Shown: positions 55,489-64,000, counted from the stretch's first letter. The stretch: 64,000 nt of DNA from Amycolatopsis sp. WAC 01376 (GCF_003947415.1 NZ_QHKL01000003.1:62001-126000), one strand, 5' to 3'. Notes: a model not told the origin generated them from the letters alone. Made by a program: numbers and translations.

Positions 55489-55876
55489 TGCGTGCCTCCG
55501 CGTTCGCCGTCAGAAGCTTGTCGCGACACAGCGGGCATCGCGCTTTCACCGTCGGCGCCGCGATCCGCTCGCGGCTGATGCTGCCGCGCTCGTGGCGCCG
55601 CGGCTCTGGCCGGTTCTCCTCGCACCACGGCAGCAGCATGGGTGGCCAGTCCACGTCCGGCGCCAGCTGCGCGCGTAGGTACAGGTGTGCTTCCGCGCTG
55701 AGCAGGAACCCGTGCCATTCGTACTCGGCCGCCCGCGAAAGCGACCCGCTCCGAGGCGACGGAATCCGCGCCCGGTGGATCTCGCCCGACCGCCGCCAGC
55801 TGAGCTGGTCGAAACCGAGGTCGGAGGATCCGTTGCTACGGCCCCGGCCAGGGGCCCGATCAGTCCGGTTAGTCAC
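55475..55876 (-). CDS. Hypothetical protein with C-terminal CxxC motif
   Basis: A 133-residue protein from GTG 55876. After an Arg/Ser-rich start it has YEWHGFLLSAEAHLYLRAQLAPDVDWPPML, and near the end a single CPLCRDK that could bind zinc as a dimer. No ribosome binding site precedes the GTG, so it may be leaderless. It is divergent from the XRE-TPR gene with a 130-bp gap and overlaps the next small gene. Confidence 0.6.
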   Translation of the reverse strand: MTNRTDRAPGRGRSNGSSDLGFDQLSWRRSGEIHRARIPSPRSGSLSRAAEYEWHGFLLSAEAHLYLRAQLAPDVDWPPMLLPWCEENRPEPRRHERGSISRERIAAPTVKARCPLCRDKLLTANAEARSGQA

Positions 55877-56006
55877 GATGTTGACGCTAAGAGCGATAAT
55901 GCCTGGTGAGAGGAGCCCCGGAGGGTGGCCATTCCGAGAGGGTGGCCAGAAACCGGGGCCGGGCGCATGATGGCCACCTGTGGGGCGAGCGACGTGAGGG
56001 GTACCT

Positions 56007-57233
56007 GTGGAGCAGGACGACATCGGCGAACTGCTCCGGACCCTGCGTGAGGGCACAGGGCGGTCGCAAACCGATCAAGCCGCTGTTCTGTCGGAGCTAT
56101 CGGGGCAGGCCATCAGCAGAAACGAGGTCTCTCGTTGGGAGGCCGAGCGGCGGCTACCGACTCCGTTCTGGCAGGAATACCTCGCTGCCAGTTTCGGGGT
56201 CGAAGGGAACACGATCAAGCGTGCTGTTTCCACTGCACGCGCTAAGCGACGAAAGGAAAGGACGGGCGGTGTGCAACGGCGGGAGTTCATCGGAGCAATC
56301 GCCGCCATGGCAATTCCGCTCGCGCGTACCGATCAGCCCACTGGTCGCCGGATCGGTCGATCTGACCTCGCGGAGTTGCGCCGCCGTACGGCTCGGCTAC
56401 GGCGCCTGGACAACATCATGGGCGGCGCCGAAACCTTCCCGGTCTACAGCGCCGAAGCAAACGTCACGCAACGGCTGATCCGGGAATCCAGCCACACCGA
56501 GGACATTGGGCGAGAACTGCTTGCGCTGCTTGCCGAACAACAGCAGCAGGCCGGGTGGGCGGCATTCGACCGCGGGCAGCACTCGCTCGCGGAACAGCTG
56601 TACAACGACAGCCGCAAGAATGCTGAGGACGCGCAGGCCTTGGATCTCGCGGGGAACGCGCTCGCCTACGCCGCATACCAGCAGACTGCGACGCAGCAAA
56701 GCGGGACCGCGCTCGCAACGGACTCGTACGAGGTCGCGCGCCAGGTCGCCACGCCGAAGGTAGAGGCGCTGCTGCTTGAACGGAAAGCCTGGGCGCATGC
56801 GACGGCGAGGGAGGCACAGGAAGCTGACCGCGCGCTCAACCTCGCGCGGGAGGCGTTGAACGCCCCGGCGACCAGGCCAGAACCGGATTGGGTGTTCTGG
56901 GTTGACGCCGCCGAAATCGACATCATGGCCGGCCGCTGCTGGACCGAGCTCCGGCGGCCGCTGCGCGCCGTCCCGGTCCTGGAACGGGTGCTCGGCGAGT
57001 TCGACGACACGCACGCGCGCGATAAGGCCCTGTACCTGACGTGGCTGGCCACGTCCTACCTCCAGGCACGCGAGGTCGAGCAGGCCGCGGCGACGCTGGG
57101 CCACGCGGCGGACCTCGCTGCGGGTGTCACGTCTGTCCGTCCGGCACGTCGGATCGAAACGGTGGCGCGCAGTCTTGCCCGCCACCGTGCGACACCGGCC
57201 GTCGCCGATCTCCTTGTCCGGCTGGAGGTCTAG
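56007..57233 (+). CDS. XRE-family regulator with TPR domain
   Basis: A 408-residue protein. The N-terminal HTH is IGELLRTLREGTGRSQTDQAAVLSELSG and SRNEVSRWEAERRLP. A mid-protein RREFIGAIAAMAIPLA resembles the twin-arginine-like segment common in actinobacterial XRE-TPR proteins, and TPR helices follow (about 150-400). Such regulators often sense small peptides or control mobile elements. It overlaps the convergent cutA by 4 bp and is divergent from the CxxC gene. Confidence 0.85.
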   Translation: MEQDDIGELLRTLREGTGRSQTDQAAVLSELSGQAISRNEVSRWEAERRLPTPFWQEYLAASFGVEGNTIKRAVSTARAKRRKERTGGVQRREFIGAIAAMAIPLARTDQPTGRRIGRSDLAELRRRTARLRRLDNIMGGAETFPVYSAEANVTQRLIRESSHTEDIGRELLALLAEQQQQAGWAAFDRGQHSLAEQLYNDSRKNAEDAQALDLAGNALAYAAYQQTATQQSGTALATDSYEVARQVATPKVEALLLERKAWAHATAREAQEADRALNLAREALNAPATRPEPDWVFWVDAAEIDIMAGRCWTELRRPLRAVPVLERVLGEFDDTHARDKALYLTWLATSYLQAREVEQAAATLGHAADLAAGVTSVRPARRIETVARSLARHRATPAVADLLVRLEV

Positions 57234-57553
57234 CTGGGACGTGTGGACTCCTCGGCCCACGCGAAGTATTCAGCCGAGCCGCGGACCAGCTCGACGGCCG
57301 TCACCTCGGGCTTGTTCCATGGGTGGTTCTCGATGATGTGCGCCTCCAGCTCGGCGTACCGCGCGTCGGTCGTCTTGAACGTCACGTTGAACTCCTCGCC
57401 CTGGCCGCTTTCGCCGAGATGCCAGAAGAACGACGTGACCGGGCCGACGACCTGAGCGGTACCGGCGAGGCGGGCAGCGACGGCCGAACCAGCGAGCTTC
57501 TCGCCGGATTCCCGATCAGGGGTAGTCGTGGTCACGACAAGATGAACAGTCAT
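57230..57553 (-). CDS. cutA: CutA1-like divalent-cation tolerance protein
   Basis: A 107-residue protein of the CutA1 ferredoxin-like trimer family: VHLVVTTTTPDRESGEKLAG, FFWHLGESGQGEEFNVTFKT and AHIIENHPWNKPEVTAVEL match the conserved strands. ATG 57553 gives the right start; the frame extends 19 codons further. CutA is normally chromosomal; here it lies inside the integrative element, apparently as cargo. Confidence 0.85.
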   Translation of the reverse strand: MTVHLVVTTTTPDRESGEKLAGSAVAARLAGTAQVVGPVTSFFWHLGESGQGEEFNVTFKTTDARYAELEAHIIENHPWNKPEVTAVELVRGSAEYFAWAEESTRPS

Positions 57554-57676
57554 AGCCACAGGGTAGGGCGCCAGATCGGAGCGGCGCGCGGTCAGATCCC
57601 GCACTTCCACGCGGCGAGCGAGTCCGCCGAGTACCAGCAGCCGAACAGCACGAACGCCCCGTCCCTGCTGCCTTTG

Positions 57677-57910
57677 CTAAGTGGCCCGAAGTTGAGTCGC
57701 CTTGATTCCGGTGATCAGCGACGAGCCTTCGCGGACGATCGACGACGCCGTGCTGTTGTAGACGAAGAAGCAGATCTCGGTGTTCGCCGTGAACCACTCT
57801 TCGACGTGTACGGAGACGCTGAACGCGTAGCCGCTGCTGCTCTGCTTGTTGTAGTAGACGCCGCCGCCGGCGCGGGTGACGGCTTGCGGGGTGAGTGCGA
57901 TACGAGGCAT
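57677..57910 (-). CDS. Small beta-rich hypothetical protein
   Basis: A 77-residue protein from ATG 57910: MPRIALTPQAVTRAGGGVYY then alternating hydrophobic strands (FSVSVHVEEW, EICFFVYNST). It looks like a single beta sandwich or barrel, similar in feel to small phage structural proteins, but no family is recognised. GAGGG lies upstream of the ATG. Confidence 0.55.
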   Translation of the reverse strand: MPRIALTPQAVTRAGGGVYYNKQSSSGYAFSVSVHVEEWFTANTEICFFVYNSTASSIVREGSSLITGIKATQLRAT

Positions 57911-58090
57911 AGCGGGTGTGCCCTCCTAGGGACGGTGAGGTAGCTACCAGCGCCGAGAATCGCGCCCGACTGTCACTCGGCAAGGGCGGCCCGCATCTTC
58001 CGCCCGCCGCGGAGCCCGGTTGCAGCAGCGCGCCATACGTGATGTGCGAATTCTCGTAACGATCTTAGGCCTAGCGGGGATATCTGCCTT

Positions 58091-58804
58091 ATGGATCGAC
58101 GTTGGAAGAAACCCCTGATCGCTGCTACGTGCGTCTTCATCTCGGTCGTCGTGGTTGTCGTGGTGTGGGGAATCCGGCAAGACAAGAAGGCCGAATGGTT
58201 TTCGGCGTGGGCATCCGGAGCGAGTGCCGTAGTGGCCGTCATTGCGTTGTGTATCGCTAGCGTGGCGGCCATGGCGACAATTGAGACAAACCGCAATCAA
58301 TCCGAGCAGCTGAGACGATTAGAAGAAACTAACCTGCGCGAGCAAGCCTCGAAGATGGCCGCTTGGATCTATTTCTCCGGTAAAAATTCACTGGCCCGAT
58401 CCCAGGAGGTCCGGTACCACAACGCTGGCCCCTTGCCCGTATATGACGTAACGCTTACTTTCTTTGCCGAGGGTAAGCGGGCGATCATCCAGTATCCGAC
58501 GCTCGATCCCACTAATGCGCCCGAACGTCTCTCGCGCGCGACTAGGCATATGAACGACTTCGTCAGAGGTCTGGGAGAGGTGAAGTTTCCGGGATCTTCT
58601 GTCAGCGAGTCGGGTGATACTGAAATTAACAACTACATCACGGATCTTTTCGACGAGAACAAGGTTAGCGTTCAAATGGACTTTTCCGATGGTGAGAAAA
58701 CGTGGCGACGCCTTTCAAATGGAAAGCTGATCCTGCGAGGACATATTCACGTTCTCGGTATTGCGACTGAGGTCAACGAAGCAAAACCGGTAACAGCGGA
58801 GTAA
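58091..58804 (+). CDS. Membrane protein, AT-richer than its neighbours
   Basis: A 237-residue protein with two N-terminal membrane helices (about 9-26 and 39-60) and a coiled-coil-like segment (SEQLRRLEETNLREQASK). A globular beta-rich domain of ~130 residues follows. Codons use far more A/T at third positions than the surrounding genes, which points to recent transfer. The domain order (two helices, coil, beta domain) is seen in defence-island membrane proteins, but no family could be assigned. Confidence 0.65.
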   Translation: MDRRWKKPLIAATCVFISVVVVVVVWGIRQDKKAEWFSAWASGASAVVAVIALCIASVAAMATIETNRNQSEQLRRLEETNLREQASKMAAWIYFSGKNSLARSQEVRYHNAGPLPVYDVTLTFFAEGKRAIIQYPTLDPTNAPERLSRATRHMNDFVRGLGEVKFPGSSVSESGDTEINNYITDLFDENKVSVQMDFSDGEKTWRRLSNGKLILRGHIHVLGIATEVNEAKPVTAE

Positions 58805-58864
58805 TAGACCAGCACTCTTTGCCTTCGGTGAGGTTCGACATGCGGCCGTGGTGTGGCCGGGTTG

Positions 58865-59107
58865 TCACTGGACGAGCTGTACCGGGTTCCCCGCCGTGTA
58901 GCCCTTGCGCCACATCTTCGCCTGCACACGCTCGGCGGTGCTGTCGCTTGTCGCGTCGAACGGTTCGTCGTCGAGCGGTCGCCACGTTCGGCGGCTGCCC
59001 TGCCGGCGGCGGTGCCGCGACCGCGGCCGCGCTCATCCCGCGGCAGGCCGAGGACGAGCACGAGCGCGGGGGAGCGCGTCTCCGTGTCGTCCGCGAAGCC
59101 GAGGTCA
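58865..59107 (-). pseudogene. Degenerate coding remnant
   Basis: Two protein-like stretches in different minus-strand frames: ADLGFADDTETRSPALVLVL, then in another frame RTWRPLDDEPFDATSDSTAE ending at a TGA at 58867-58865. Neither has a usable start codon. They look like pieces of one frameshifted small gene lying right after the 88-residue gene. Low confidence. Confidence 0.3.
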
Positions 59108-59112
59108 GCCCT

Positions 59113-59379
59113 TTAGGCTGATCGCTTCGCGCGTGCCTGCGCCGACTTGAGGGCGAGACTCTGCATGTGCGAGCGCCGGGCGTTCGCCGCCCGTCGCGCC
59201 CGTTCCTCGGGCGAAAGGATCCCGTCCGGGTCGACCAGCTTCTCGAAGCGGCACTCGGCGGCATTGCGGACCTTCTCCATTCGGCCGACCCGGTCGGGTT
59301 CCCTTGCCCACGTGGCGTTGGCGGCGATCTTCGCGCGCAACACGCGTTGTTTCGGGGTGAGGTTCGTTGATGCGGCCAT
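59113..59379 (-). CDS. Conserved small basic helical protein
   Basis: An 88-residue protein from ATG 59379: MAASTNLTPKQRVLRAKIAA, then Ala/Arg-rich sequence and ANARRSHMQSLALKSAQARA. It belongs to a small basic family common in actinobacterial integrative elements and plasmids (NLTPxQRxLRAxIAAxxxW). It is probably nucleic-acid binding. It lies 28 bp after the integrase's stop. Confidence 0.7.
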   Translation of the reverse strand: MAASTNLTPKQRVLRAKIAANATWAREPDRVGRMEKVRNAAECRFEKLVDPDGILSPEERARRAANARRSHMQSLALKSAQARAKRSA

Positions 59380-59406
59380 GCGGCTAGCGTGGCGCTCGCC
59401 TGTCAC

Positions 59407-60404
59407 CTACAGCAGGTCGCCGACGCGGATCTTCCGTGATGCGTCGTGGGCCCGCTCGACCGCGGTACTCGCGCCGTAGCGGCGTGCCATCTGCGAGGTG
59501 GTCCAGCCGTTCAAGAGCATGAGGTCGCTCTCGCTGCCGCCTGCCTTGAGGAAGTTGTGGCTTTGGTAGTGGCGGCCGAGGTGTGCGTGGAGGTTGCGGC
59601 CGATCTCATCGTTCACCTCGGCTTCGAGGCCGCGCCGCTTGAGCATGAGTTTGATCCCGTTGTCCGACAGGGGTGCCGGCGCCGTTCGCTGAGCCACAGG
59701 CGCGTGGTGTTCTCGGCTTGCAGGTGGCGGGCCCGCATGCGGAGGTAGCGGCCGAGGGCCTTGCCTGTGGCGGCGCTGAATGGACACGAGCGTCGCTTGC
59801 TGCCCTTGCCGGTGACGTGAATGACCCGGAGTGTCATGTCGACGTCGTCGTCTACGTCGAGGTACGCGATCTCGGACAGGCGCACGCCGGTGTCCCAGAT
59901 GAGCCGGATGATCGCTTCGTCGCGGCGGCTGAGAAAGTCCTTGCCCTGGCATACCGCGAGGACGCGCTTCATGAGGTCGACCGACACCACCGGCACCGGC
60001 TGCGGCGGGACGTACGGCGCCTTGATCTTGGCCATCGGGTTGACCGTGATCTCGTCCTCGTCGATCAGCCACTTGAACCAGGGCTGTAGCGACCGGTAGT
60101 TGTTGTTCGCGTTGCCGGGGCTCGTGGTGGCCAGCCGGTAGGACAGCCACCGCCGGATGTGCCGGGGGTGGTAGTCCTCGGGTGCGTCCGGCACTGAGTC
60201 GAGCCAGTCCTCGGGGTCGTCGACGTCCGGGGGAGCGATCGGGTTGACCAGCCAGAGGTGGAGCTTGCGTACGGCGTCGGTGTAGTTGCGGGTGTAGTTG
60301 CGGATGGTGTTCTTGCTCTTGTTGTCGGACTCAAGGTCGATCGCGAACTCGGGGAGTAGCGATTTCCACGCTCCGGGAACGGGCTGAAGGACGAGAGGCG
60401 GCAT
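59407..60404 (-). pseudogene. int: Tyrosine recombinase (integrase), frameshifted
   Basis: The N-terminal core-binding domain (NTIRNYTRNYTDAVRKLHLW) and first catalytic Arg (DTGVRLSEIAYLDVDDDV), plus HVTGKGSKRR, are in one frame from ATG 60404. HLGRHYQSHNFLKAGGSESD (catalytic HxxR), NGWTTSQ and the nucleophile-like RRYG are in another frame ending at 59407. The switch falls near 59690 in a GC-rich run and equals one missing base. Either the gene is dead, the base is a sequencing error, or frameshifting restores it. It is beside attR, as expected for the element's integrase. Confidence 0.85.
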
Positions 60405-60503
60405 GTGAAAATCCTCAAAGCGGACTGTCACCGAGCGCCGCACTAGCTTTCGAAACGGATCGGCTGCTCCGAAAGAGGGTGTTCATGCAGGCCAAAGGCC
60501 TAA

Positions 60504-60552
60504 GGTCGGGATGACAGGATTTGAACCTGCGACCCTCCGCTCCCAAAGCGGA
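60504..60552 (-). repeat. attR, 49-bp repeat in the intact tRNA-Pro
   Basis: It is identical to 53498-53546. It covers the 3' end of the tRNA through the anticodon stem, the usual crossover region for tyrosine integrases. Confidence 0.9.
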
Positions 60553-60579
60553 TGCGCTACCAAGCTGCGCCACATCCCG
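60506..60579 (-). tRNA. tRNA-Pro (anticodon TGG)
   Basis: The acceptor CGGGATG pairs with CATCCCG. D arm GCGC-AGCTTGGTA-GCGC, anticodon stem TCCGC/GCGGA around TTTGGGA (anticodon TGG), T arm GCAGG-TTCAAAT-CCTGT. Discriminator A, no encoded CCA. Integration at its 3' half leaves it intact. Confidence 0.95.
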
Positions 60580-60663
60580 TGACTCCCCCGATCTCCCGGG
60601 GGGTGTGCGCACAGCCTAGCGGGTCACGCTAAGCTGTTTTCGCACCCGGTACTCCGGGGGCAC

Positions 60664-60734
60664 GCGGGTGTAGCTCAATGGTAGAGCCCTAGTCTTCCAA
60701 ACTAGCTACGCGGGTTCGATTCCCGTCACCCGCT
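60664..60734 (+). tRNA. tRNA-Gly (anticodon TCC)
   Basis: Acceptor GCGGGTG pairs with CACCCGC. D arm GCTC-AATGGTA-GAGC, anticodon loop CTTCCAA (anticodon TCC), T arm CGGG-TTCGATT-CCCG. CCA is encoded at 60735-60737. Confidence 0.95.
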
Positions 60735-60749
60735 CCACAGCTCCACATC

Positions 60750-60780
60750 AGAACCCGCAGGCTCCTGGCCTGCGGGTTCT
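60750..60780 (+). terminator. Terminator of tRNA-Gly
   Basis: Perfect 13-bp stem AGAACCCGCAGGC and complement around TCCTG, 12 bp after the encoded CCA and followed by TTCG. Confidence 0.75.
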
Positions 60781-60809
60781 TTCGTGTAAGGGAAGTATCG
60801 GCGGGTTCG

Positions 60810-60914
60810 CGTGTCTGGACGGACGACACACGTGTCTGGACGGACGACACACGTGTTCAGGCGGACGACTCGCGGCGGAACCCGGCCGCGCATCGTGTCG
60901 TCCGTCCAGACACG
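60810..60914. repeat. 21-bp repeat cluster, direct and inverted
   Basis: The 21-mer CGTGTCTGGACGGACGACACA occurs twice in tandem (60810-60830, 60831-60851), once degenerate (from 60852), and its complement occurs inverted at 60895-60914. Two further degenerate units follow to about 60960. The direct and inverted copies could form a long hairpin. This fills most of a 300-bp gap without a gene. Confidence 0.6.
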
Positions 60915-60972
60915 CGTGGCGTCCGCCGGATCACGTGTGGCGTCCGATCGGTCACGCGGAAGCATCGGCCGG

Positions 60973-61026
60973 GGTGGTCGTGAGTGGTAAGTGACGTTCT
61001 AACGTCACTTACCACTCACGACCACC
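60973..61026. terminator. 26-bp palindrome after the hybrid kinase gene
   Basis: Perfect 26-bp arms (60973-60998, 61001-61026) with a 2-base loop, starting GGTGGTCGTGAGTGGTAAGT. It is 13 bp past the kinase stop on the minus strand. Confidence 0.7.
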
Positions 61027-61038
61027 TGGACCGAAGGC

Positions 61039-64000
61039 TCAGTCCGCGCCGACGTCCGAGGACTCGCCGGCGGGCTCCACGGCCTGTGAGAGGCCGCTGG
61101 AGGCGGCATCCGCTTCGAGGTGGGCGGCGATCAGGTCCAGCAGCTTGTCGGTGTCGACGGGCTTGGTCACGTAGTCGTCCGCGCCCGAAGCCAGGGTGCG
61201 CGCCTTGTCCTCCGCGGTCGCCTTCGCCGTGACGGCGATCACGGGCAGGTCTTCGTGCGCGGCCTCGGCGCGGATGGCGGTGATGGTGGCGTTGCCGTCC
61301 AGTTCGGGCATCATCACGTCCATCAGGACGAGCGCGGTGTCCTCGTGCCGTTCCAGGGCCCGGATGCCGGCGACGCCGGTCTCGGCGTAGATGACCTCCA
61401 GGCCGTTGCGTTCCAGCACGGCGGCCAGCGCGAAGACGTTCCGGAGGTCGTCGTCGACGATCAGGATCTTCTCGCCGTGGAACCGCAGCGACGAGCTCAC
61501 GGGGATCACCTGCGGCACCGCCATGATCAGCGGGACACCGCTCGCCTGCGTGGTCGGGACGACCAGGTTCGAGGCGCTCACCGGCAGGTACAAGGTGAAC
61601 GTGCTGCCCTTGCCGGGTTCGCTGCGGACGCGCAGTTCGCCGCCGAGCAGTTCCGTCAGCTGCTGGCTGATCGACAGGCCCAGCCCGGTTCCGCCGTATT
61701 TGCGGCTGGTGGTGCCGTCGGCCTGGCGGAACGCGTCGAAGATGATCGCGAGTTTGTCCGGGGCGATGCCGATCCCGGTGTCTTCGACGGCGAACGCGAG
61801 GACGCCGGGGGCCTGGCGGAGCGAGTCGGCTTCGACCTCGCCCGGGTCGGCCATCCGGATGTGCAGGCGCACGCCGCCCTCGTCGGTGAACTTCGCCGCG
61901 TTGGACAGCAGGTTCCGCAGCACCTGCTGCAACCGGTGTTCGTCGGTGTGGATCGACGACGGTACCGGCGGGTCGATCAGGACGGCGAACTCCAGGCCCT
62001 TGTCCGAAGTGAGCGGACGGCAGATCGATTCGACGTACTCGACCAGTTCGGGCAGCGTGACGTCGGACATCTGCAGGTCGAGGTGACCGGCCTCGACCTT
62101 GGCCATGTCGAGGATGTCGTTGATCAGCTGTTGCAGGTCGCTGCCCGCCGAGTAGATCGTCCGCGCGAACTGGATCTGTTTCTCCGACAGGTTCCCGTCC
62201 GGGTTCTCCGAAAGCAGTTTCGCGAGGATCAGCGCGCTGTTGAGCGGGGTCCGCAGTTCGTGCGACATGTTCGCCATGAACTCGGACTTGTACTGCGACG
62301 CCATGGTCAGCTGCCCGGCACGCTCTTCGAGTTCCTGCCGCGCCTGCTCGATCTCGCTGTTCTTGACCTCGATGTCGCGGTTCTGCTGGGCGAGCAGGGC
62401 CGCCTTCTCCGCGAGATCGGTGTTGGAGCGGCGCAGTTCCCGTTGCTGTGCCTGCAACTGCTCGGACCGGGCGCGCAGTTCCTGTGCCAGGCGCTGGGAT
62501 TCGGTCAGCAGTGCCTCGGTGCGCGAGTTCGACTGGATGGTGCTGACGTTGACCGCGATGGTCTCCTTCAGCTGCTCCAGCAGGTCGATGTGGACGGTGC
62601 TGAAGGCGTTGATCGTCGCGAGTTCCAGCACGCCGAGCACCTCGCCCTGGAACAGCACCGGCAGCACGATCACGTTGACCGGCGCGGCCGACCCCAGTCC
62701 CGACGAGATGAGCGCGTACTCCGGCGGGGCCTCGTGGACCAGTATCGTGCGGCGGTCGACGGCGGCCTGTCCGATGAGCGATTCGCCGGGGGAGAACCGC
62801 AGGCCCGTCTGGGATTTCGCCAGCCCGTAGGTGGCGATGCTCTCCAGGACCACTTCTTCCTGCTCGTCTTCGCGGGCGAGGAAGAACGCGCCCTGCTGCG
62901 CGGACACCAGCGGGGTCAGCTCGGACAGGATCAGCGACGCCACCGACGCGAGATCGCGGTGCCCCTGCATGAGCGCGGACAGCCTGGCCAGGTTGGTCTT
63001 GAGCCAGTCCTGTTCGCGGTTCGCCCGGGTGGTCTCCTTCAGGTTCGCGATCATCTGGTTGATGTTGTCCTTGAGTTCGGCCACCTCCCCGGACGCGTCG
63101 ACGGTGATGTGCCGGGTCAGGTCGCCGGCGGTCACCGCGGTGGCCACCTGCGCGATCGCCCGCACCTGGGTGGTCAGGTTCCCGGCCAGCTGGTTCACGC
63201 TTTCGGTCAGCCGCGACCACGTGCCCGCGACCCCGGGCACCTCGGCCTGGCCGCCGAGCGTGCCGTCCGTGCCGACCTCGCGGGCGACACGGGTGACTTC
63301 GGCGGCGAAGGCCGAGAGCTGGTCGACCATCGTGTTGATGGTGGTCTTGAGTTCGAGGATCTCGCCGCGCGCGTCGATGTCGATCTTCTTCGACAGATCG
63401 CCCTGCGCCACCGCGGTGGTCACCGTCGCGATGCTGCGGACCTGGCCGGTCAGGTTGTCGGCCATGACGTTCACGTTGTCCGTCAACGCCTTCCACGTGC
63501 CCGCCACGTTCGGCACGCGGGCCTGGCCGCCGAGGATGCCTTCCGTACCCACCTCGCGGGCGACCCGGGTGACCTCGTCGGCGAACGCGCGCAGCGTCTC
63601 GACCATGCTGTTGATCGTCTCGGCGAGGACCGCGACCTCGCCCTGCGCGTCGATCGAGATCTTCTTCGACAGGTCGCCGTTCGCCACCGCCGTCGTCACC
63701 GTCGCGATGCTCCGCACCTGGTCGGTGAGGTTGGTGGCCATGACGTTGACGTTGTCGGTGAGGTCCTTCCAGGTCCCGGCGACGCCGCGCACCTGCGCCT
63801 GCCCGCCGAGCTTGCCCTCGGTGCCGACCTCGCGGGACACCCGCGTGACTTCGTCGGCGAAGGCCGAGAGCTGGTCGACCATGATGTTGACGGTGTTCTT
63901 GAGCTCCAGGATCTCGCCGCGCGCGTCGACGATGATCTTCTGGGTCAGGTCGCCCTTCGCGACGGCGGTGGTGACCTGGGCGATGTTGCGGACCTGGTCG
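61039..64000 (-). CDS. Multi-HAMP hybrid histidine kinase, N-terminus cut by window
   Basis: At least 986 residues are visible; the gene continues beyond the right edge. From N to C: at least four HAMP-like repeats about 92 residues apart (each with [17 protein letters not shown] and GEV.EL...IN.M motifs), a GAF domain ([20 protein letters not shown]), a coiled coil, HisKA ([20 protein letters not shown]), HATPase ([22 protein letters not shown]), and a C-terminal receiver ([18 protein letters not shown], phospho-Asp in [12 protein letters not shown]). No membrane segment is seen in the visible part, so it may be cytoplasmic. This resembles group III-type HAMP-repeat osmosensing kinases. Confidence 0.93.
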   Translation of the reverse strand, partial: DQVRNIAQVTTAVAKGDLTQKIIVDARGEILELKNTVNIMVDQLSAFADEVTRVSREVGTEGKLGGQAQVRGVAGTWKDLTDNVNVMATNLTDQVRSIATVTTAVANGDLSKKISIDAQGEVAVLAETINSMVETLRAFADEVTRVAREVGTEGILGGQARVPNVAGTWKALTDNVNVMADNLTGQVRSIATVTTAVAQGDLSKKIDIDARGEILELKTTINTMVDQLSAFAAEVTRVAREVGTDGTLGGQAEVPGVAGTWSRLTESVNQLAGNLTTQVRAIAQVATAVTAGDLTRHITVDASGEVAELKDNINQMIANLKETTRANREQDWLKTNLARLSALMQGHRDLASVASLILSELTPLVSAQQGAFFLAREDEQEEVVLESIATYGLAKSQTGLRFSPGESLIGQAAVDRRTILVHEAPPEYALISSGLGSAAPVNVIVLPVLFQGEVLGVLELATINAFSTVHIDLLEQLKETIAVNVSTIQSNSRTEALLTESQRLAQELRARSEQLQAQQRELRRSNTDLAEKAALLAQQNRDIEVKNSEIEQARQELEERAGQLTMASQYKSEFMANMSHELRTPLNSALILAKLLSENPDGNLSEKQIQFARTIYSAGSDLQQLINDILDMAKVEAGHLDLQMSDVTLPELVEYVESICRPLTSDKGLEFAVLIDPPVPSSIHTDEHRLQQVLRNLLSNAAKFTDEGGVRLHIRMADPGEVEADSLRQAPGVLAFAVEDTGIGIAPDKLAIIFDAFRQADGTTSRKYGGTGLGLSISQQLTELLGGELRVRSEPGKGSTFTLYLPVSASNLVVPTTQASGVPLIMAVPQVIPVSSSLRFHGEKILIVDDDLRNVFALAAVLERNGLEVIYAETGVAGIRALERHEDTALVLMDVMMPELDGNATITAIRAEAAHEDLPVIAVTAKATAEDKARTLASGADDYVTKPVDTDKLLDLIAAHLEADAASSGLSQAVEPAGESSDVGAD

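Larger units (their letters stand above)
53498..60552. mobile_element. 7-kb integrative element in tRNA-Pro(TGG)
   Basis: A 49-bp sequence, the 3' part of tRNA-Pro(TGG) plus two flanking bases, is repeated identically at 53498-53546 and 60504-60552, 7,006 bp apart. The right copy belongs to the intact tRNA. Just inside it lies a tyrosine-integrase gene (frameshifted), then small conserved genes, an XRE-TPR regulator, cutA, and a string of tiny genes. No FtsK/TraB-type transfer protein, replication initiator or phage capsid gene is recognised, so it is a reduced or satellite-like element. Confidence 0.85.

Noticed and set aside
57230..57553. CutA as evidence of a metal-resistance island
   Set aside because: No other metal gene is inside the element, and CutA's role in metal tolerance is itself uncertain.

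Overview
The window is GC-rich actinobacterial chromosome with strong third-position GC bias, many GTG starts and DnaA boxes of the TTGTCCACA type. The gene set (aa3-oxidase subunit CtaJ, group II truncated globin, a mycothiol-linked DsbA-family protein, NAD-dependent 180-kDa-class glutamate dehydrogenase, EttA) suggests the Pseudonocardiaceae, probably Amycolatopsis. That placement is inferred from gene content; no search was run.

Layout. 1-4.7 kb: the end of an SRPBCC gene, then an aliphatic amide locus (cytoplasmic AmiC-like sensor, AmiS channel, AmiE amidase) beside a divergent MarR gene, with one shared operator-like motif in both promoters. 5.0-7.6 kb: a small type VII-like unit (EspC/WXG-like protein, DUF1023 hydrolase, lipoprotein). 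8.1-15.3 kb: tRNA-Arg, a secreted I36 inhibitor, a LacI regulator with its MFS gene, an orphan sensor kinase, a phosphatase and a CopD-CtaG fusion. 15.5-27.1 kb: Ssb-like protein, EttA, a long Pro-rich protein, and the glutamate dehydrogenase followed by an overlapping thioesterase. 27.2-41.1 kb: copper/redox and housekeeping genes, including a block that keeps the order of Mycobacterium tuberculosis Rv2471-Rv2464c (alpha-glucosidase, glbO, HNH, ctaJ, DUF5130, pepN, DsbA-like, rpiB, nei). Two extra genes sit in that block: an MscS channel, and an unusual 117-residue protein made of 14 perfect six-residue repeats. 41.4-46.6 kb: a KstR-type operator in front of an LLM oxidoreductase/NTF2 pair, an M48 protease and an ECF sigma factor. 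46.7-53.3 kb: a tightly overlapping organosulfur uptake and oxidation operon, a ROK regulator and a GNAT enzyme.

53.5-60.55 kb is a 7-kb integrative element inserted in tRNA-Pro(TGG). It is bounded by a 49-bp direct repeat and carries a frameshifted tyrosine integrase, an XRE-TPR regulator, cutA and a row of very small genes. Beyond it lie tRNA-Gly(TCC), a 21-bp repeat cluster and a large multi-HAMP hybrid kinase that runs off the right end.

Two things stand out as possibly undescribed. The first is the TRVT hexapeptide-repeat protein at 33.4-33.8 kb, with its own promoter and ribosome binding site, whose repeats differ at wobble bases but hardly at all in amino acids. The second is a set of long near-perfect palindromes at gene ends, some related to each other by paired (compensatory) base changes.
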